A DNA stretch of 64,000 nucleotides from an uncultured Flavobacteriaceae bacterium (GTDB taxonomy: Bacteria > Bacteroidota > Bacteroidia > Flavobacteriales > Flavobacteriaceae), in NCBI GenBank assembly GCA_905181825.1, contig CAJIZJ010000003.1, positions 1 through 64,000 of the forward strand. The letters are read 5' to 3'. This document shows positions 61,445 to 64,000 of the stretch, piece by piece (positions within the stretch are counted from its first letter, which is position 1; each line of letters begins with the position of its first letter). Under the pieces are notes generated by a model. That model was given only the letters and a program-made list of their open reading frames with translations. It ran no database searches and was not told the DNA's origin. A program made the position numbers and the translations under genes.

Positions 61445-63283
61445 ATGAATGCATTCCATAAACTTGGACTTGAAGATCATTTGATCCAAGCCGTTACAGA
61501 TTTAGGTTTTGAAACACCTAGTGAAGTACAAGAAAAAACAATCCCCCTTTTATTAGAAGATGATATAGATCTGGTTGCCTTAGCGCAAACAGGTACTGGT
61601 AAAACAGCCGCTTTTGGATTTCCTATGCTCCAAAAAATAGATATTGACAGTCGTACGACTCAAGGGCTTATTTTGTCACCAACAAGAGAACTTTGTTTAC
61701 AAATTACCAACGAGATGAAACTGTATGGTAAGCATTGTAAAGGACTTAATGTCACTGCGATTTATGGCGGTGCTAGTATTACAGACCAAGCTAAACAAGT
61801 AAAAAGAGGTGCACAAATTATAGTTGCAACTCCAGGAAGAATGAAAGATATGATTAGCCGTAGGTTGGTTGATATTTCTAAAATTGAATATGCAGTCCTT
61901 GATGAAGCTGATGAGATGCTGAATATGGGATTCTTTGAGGATATCACAGAAATATTATCTCATACCCCTGATGAAAAAAGTACATGGCTCTTTTCGGCAA
62001 CAATGCCAAAAGAGGTTTCCCTAATTGCTAAAAAATTCATGGCCAACCCTACTGAGGTTACTGTTGGACATAAAAACATGGGAAGTAAAAATGTATCACA
62101 TGAATACTTTCTTGTGGGGGCAAGAGATCGCTACCAAGCACTAAAGCGTTTAGCAGACGCTAATCCAGAAATATTTTCTGTGATATTCTGCAGAACCAAA
62201 AGAGATACTCAAAAAGTAGCAGAACAACTTATAGAAGATGGCTACAGCGCCGGCGCATTACACGGAGATTTAAGTCAAAACCAACGTGATGTGGTGATGA
62301 AATCTTTCAGAGCTAAACAAATTCAAATGTTAGTCGCTACCGATGTGGCTGCACGTGGAATTGATGTTGAGGATATTACACATGTTATAAACTACCAGTT
62401 ACCTGATGAAATAGAAACCTATACGCACCGAAGTGGCCGTACTGGTCGTGCAGGGAAATCTGGAATTTCTATGGTTATCGTTTCTAAAAGTGAAGTTCGA
62501 AAAATAAAAAGTATTGAACGTATTATTCAAAAAGAGTTTATAAAAAAAGACGTTCCTAGCGGAATGGAAATTTGTGAAGTTCAATTGAAGGCACTCGCTA
62601 GCAAGATCCATGATACTGAGATCAACCATGAAATTGATCCTTATTTAAACGAAATTAATAGTTTATTTGAAGATGTTTCAAAAGATGAACTCATCAAAAA
62701 ATTCTTTTCAGTAGAGTTTACTCGTTTCTTCAACTACTACAAGAAAACCAAGGATTTAAACTCTCCATCTGAAGGAAGTCGTTCAGATGATTACGAAAAA
62801 GACGATAATTCAGCACGCTTTTTTATCAATATTGGAAGCAAAGATGGATATGATTGGATGAAGTTAAAGGATTTCCTTAGAGATACTTTACAACTCAATC
62901 AAGATGATGTATACAAAGTAGATGTTAAAGAAAGTTTTGCATTTTTTAATACTGATGCAGCTCATAAAGACAAGGTTTTAGAATTTTTCACAGACTTTAA
63001 ACAAGACGGACGTTTTGTTAATGTTGAAATTACTGAGAAAAAGAGTAGAGAGCGCAATCGTGGCGGCGGCGGACGTCGTTCTGGCGGCGGTGGCGGTGGC
63101 TATGGTGGCGGAGGAAGAGGTCGAAACGATCGTTCTAAAGGGTCTGGTTCTGGTTCTGGATTTAGATCCGAAGGAAAATCACGTCGTAGCGATAGTGGAT
63201 CCTCTAGTAAATCTCCTAGACGTTCTTCAGATTTTAAACCAAAAGGAGGTGATTTTTCAAGACCAAGAAAAAGTCGTAGATAG
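61445..63283 (+). CDS. DEAD-box RNA helicase with RNA-binding C-domain and RGG-like tail
   Basis: 612 residues. Motif I AQTGTGKTAAFGFP, Ia PTRELCLQI, II DEADEML, III SATMP, and VI HRSGRTGRAG form the helicase core (1-380). A DbpA/CsdA-like RNA-binding domain (ARFFINIGSKDGYDWMKLKDFLRD) spans about residues 455-535 and is followed by a Gly/Arg/Ser-rich tail (RGGGGRRSGGGGGGYGGGGRGRN). This layout is typical of cold-induced CsdA/DeaD helicases that unfold RNA for ribosome assembly. It has its own promoter and a long folded leader. Confidence 0.92.
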   Translation: MNAFHKLGLEDHLIQAVTDLGFETPSEVQEKTIPLLLEDDIDLVALAQTGTGKTAAFGFPMLQKIDIDSRTTQGLILSPTRELCLQITNEMKLYGKHCKGLNVTAIYGGASITDQAKQVKRGAQIIVATPGRMKDMISRRLVDISKIEYAVLDEADEMLNMGFFEDITEILSHTPDEKSTWLFSATMPKEVSLIAKKFMANPTEVTVGHKNMGSKNVSHEYFLVGARDRYQALKRLADANPEIFSVIFCRTKRDTQKVAEQLIEDGYSAGALHGDLSQNQRDVVMKSFRAKQIQMLVATDVAARGIDVEDITHVINYQLPDEIETYTHRSGRTGRAGKSGISMVIVSKSEVRKIKSIERIIQKEFIKKDVPSGMEICEVQLKALASKIHDTEINHEIDPYLNEINSLFEDVSKDELIKKFFSVEFTRFFNYYKKTKDLNSPSEGSRSDDYEKDDNSARFFINIGSKDGYDWMKLKDFLRDTLQLNQDDVYKVDVKESFAFFNTDAAHKDKVLEFFTDFKQDGRFVNVEITEKKSRERNRGGGGRRSGGGGGGYGGGGRGRNDRSKGSGSGSGFRSEGKSRRSDSGSSSKSPRRSSDFKPKGGDFSRPRKSRR

Positions 63284-63355
63284 TAAACAAGATTGTTAAT
63301 TTTAAGTCAAAATTTAAATTGACAATCTTAGTGTAGTATTTGTTTACTATTTTTA
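63281..63355 (+). terminator. Terminator after the DEAD-box gene
   Basis: TAGTAAACA (63281-63289) pairs perfectly with TGTTTACTA (63341-63349), and nested AAGATTGT (63289-63296) with ACAATCTT (63322-63329). The outer stem is followed by TTTTTATG. It begins at the stop codon of the helicase gene. Confidence 0.55.
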
Positions 63356-63371
63356 TGATTTAACTTTAGGT

Positions 63372-64000
63372 ATGAAATTACAAATCACTTTTTTATTAAT
63401 ATTGGTGATTCCTTTTTTAGGAATTAGTCAAAATTACGCGACTGTAAAAGGAAAGATTATAAAATCTGAGACTTTGAGTTCAATGGAGAGTGTTAATATT
63501 GTAAACTTAAACCAAGTTATTGGCACCACTACAAATATTGAGGGTGAATTTGAAATTCGTGCAAAAGCTAATGATACACTACACCTCTCCTACTTAGGAT
63601 ACAAGTCAATAAAAGTAAAGGTTAGTAATGACTGGATTAAATATGGCACATCAACTACTATAGAGCTAACAGAATTAGCATTAGCTCTTGAGGAAGTGAA
63701 TGTAAACAAGCTAAAGCTAACAGGCTATCTAGAAATAGACATAAAACAAGTACCTATTGAAAGAAACGTACGTTATAGCATCTCTGGGCTGAATAGCGGT
63801 TATGAATCTAGACAACGCTCCCCTAGTATGGTGAGTAATGTTTTAGGTGCAATTTTTAATCCTGCAGATTTTTTGCATAACATCTTTGGTAAAAAACCAA
63901 GAGAAATGCGAAAACTACGTGAAATGAAAAAGCAAGACGAAATCAAAAATTTACTTGCTTCAAGATTTGACAGGGAAATGCTTACTGCATTATTACAAGT
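63372..64000 (+). CDS. Carboxypeptidase-regulatory-like domain protein, N-terminal part (cut by window edge)
   Basis: An open frame from ATG 63372 to the last base (about 209 residues visible), not listed in the ORF track because it has no stop. A signal peptide (FLLILVIPFLGISQ) is followed by a CarboxypepD_reg-like beta-sandwich: ATVKGKII ... ESVNIVNLNQVIGTTTNIEGEFEI ... DTLHLSYLGYKSIKV. This domain usually heads TonB-dependent receptors or other cell-surface proteins of Bacteroidota; the following sequence (LEEVNVN) is similar to a TonB-box-like region but no plug domain is visible. Probably outer membrane or periplasmic. Confidence 0.75.
   Translation, partial: MKLQITFLLILVIPFLGISQNYATVKGKIIKSETLSSMESVNIVNLNQVIGTTTNIEGEFEIRAKANDTLHLSYLGYKSIKVKVSNDWIKYGTSTTIELTELALALEEVNVNKLKLTGYLEIDIKQVPIERNVRYSISGLNSGYESRQRSPSMVSNVLGAIFNPADFLHNIFGKKPREMRKLREMKKQDEIKNLLASRFDREMLTALLQ

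Noticed and set aside
63015-63299. 94-residue ORF over the helicase tail
   Set aside because: Low-complexity frame created by the Gly/Arg repeat codons of the DEAD-box gene.
1-64000. CRISPR array, rRNA operon, prophage or IS transposase
   Set aside because: No evenly spaced repeats with unique spacers, no rRNA-like sequence, and no transposase, integrase or phage structural protein among the ORFs.

Overview
The window is chromosomal DNA of a marine flavobacterium (Bacteroidota, probably Flavobacteriaceae). Supporting signs are AT-rich sequence, Bacteroidota-type promoters (TTTG, about 17-20 nt, TAnnTTTG), hardly any Shine-Dalgarno sequences, a Met-tuned proteorhodopsin beside a Blh retinal synthase, and lineage families such as DUF4290, DUF6495 and Lacal_2735. 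Species cannot be named from this evidence.

Layout. (1) 1-6.8 kb: all-forward, mutually unrelated genes (hydrolase end, M61 peptidase lipoprotein, double-glutaredoxin/thioredoxin reductase fusion, uracil-DNA glycosylase-like, Rid protein, beta-propeller lipoprotein), separated by folded repeats that look like integron attC sites. In several cases the first bases of a unit are complementary to the R'' box at the end of the same unit, as expected for gene cassettes. No integrase lies in the window. (2) 6.8-20.6 kb: pirin, an acyl-CoA carboxylase beta subunit, and a reverse-strand menaquinone cluster (menI-like, menF, menD, menB, menA, menC, menE) with CvfB, DUF2853 and a CPBP protease; then proteorhodopsin divergent from blh. 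(3) 20.7-32.4 kb: dnaK, a lipoprotein, panB-rluA-ALDH, a DUF2891 lipoprotein, a sulfatase and an NTF2-like protein, and the YifB/ComM ATPase. The sulfatase pair sits between two decayed copies of about 500 bp of the DUF2891/yifB junction. (4) 32.5-42.9 kb: a forward run of about 16 genes for light and oxidative stress: NIP-like aquaporin, TetR-like regulator, ABC1 kinase, flavin reductase, DUF2256, FeS photolyase (DPRP), small unknowns, FolE, an SDR, glutathione peroxidase, TspO, SRPBCC and a class I photolyase. Two sub-operons begin with promoters sharing an exact 23-nt upstream element and an inverted repeat. (5) 42.9-64 kb: housekeeping genes (murA, recQ, fmt, HU, yqgE, tRNA-Met, hisS, rpsF-rpsR-rplI, LytTR regulator, priA, nadC, rlmH, rdgB, a DEAD-box helicase) and the start of a carboxypeptidase-regulatory-domain surface protein.

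How the genes work together: proteorhodopsin pumps protons using retinal made by Blh; menaquinone serves the respiratory chain; the 33-43 kb block looks like a photoprotection regulon in which FolE could feed a pterin/folate antenna to two photolyases while GPx, TspO and the ABC1 kinase handle photo-oxidative stress. These functional links are inferred from gene content and order.
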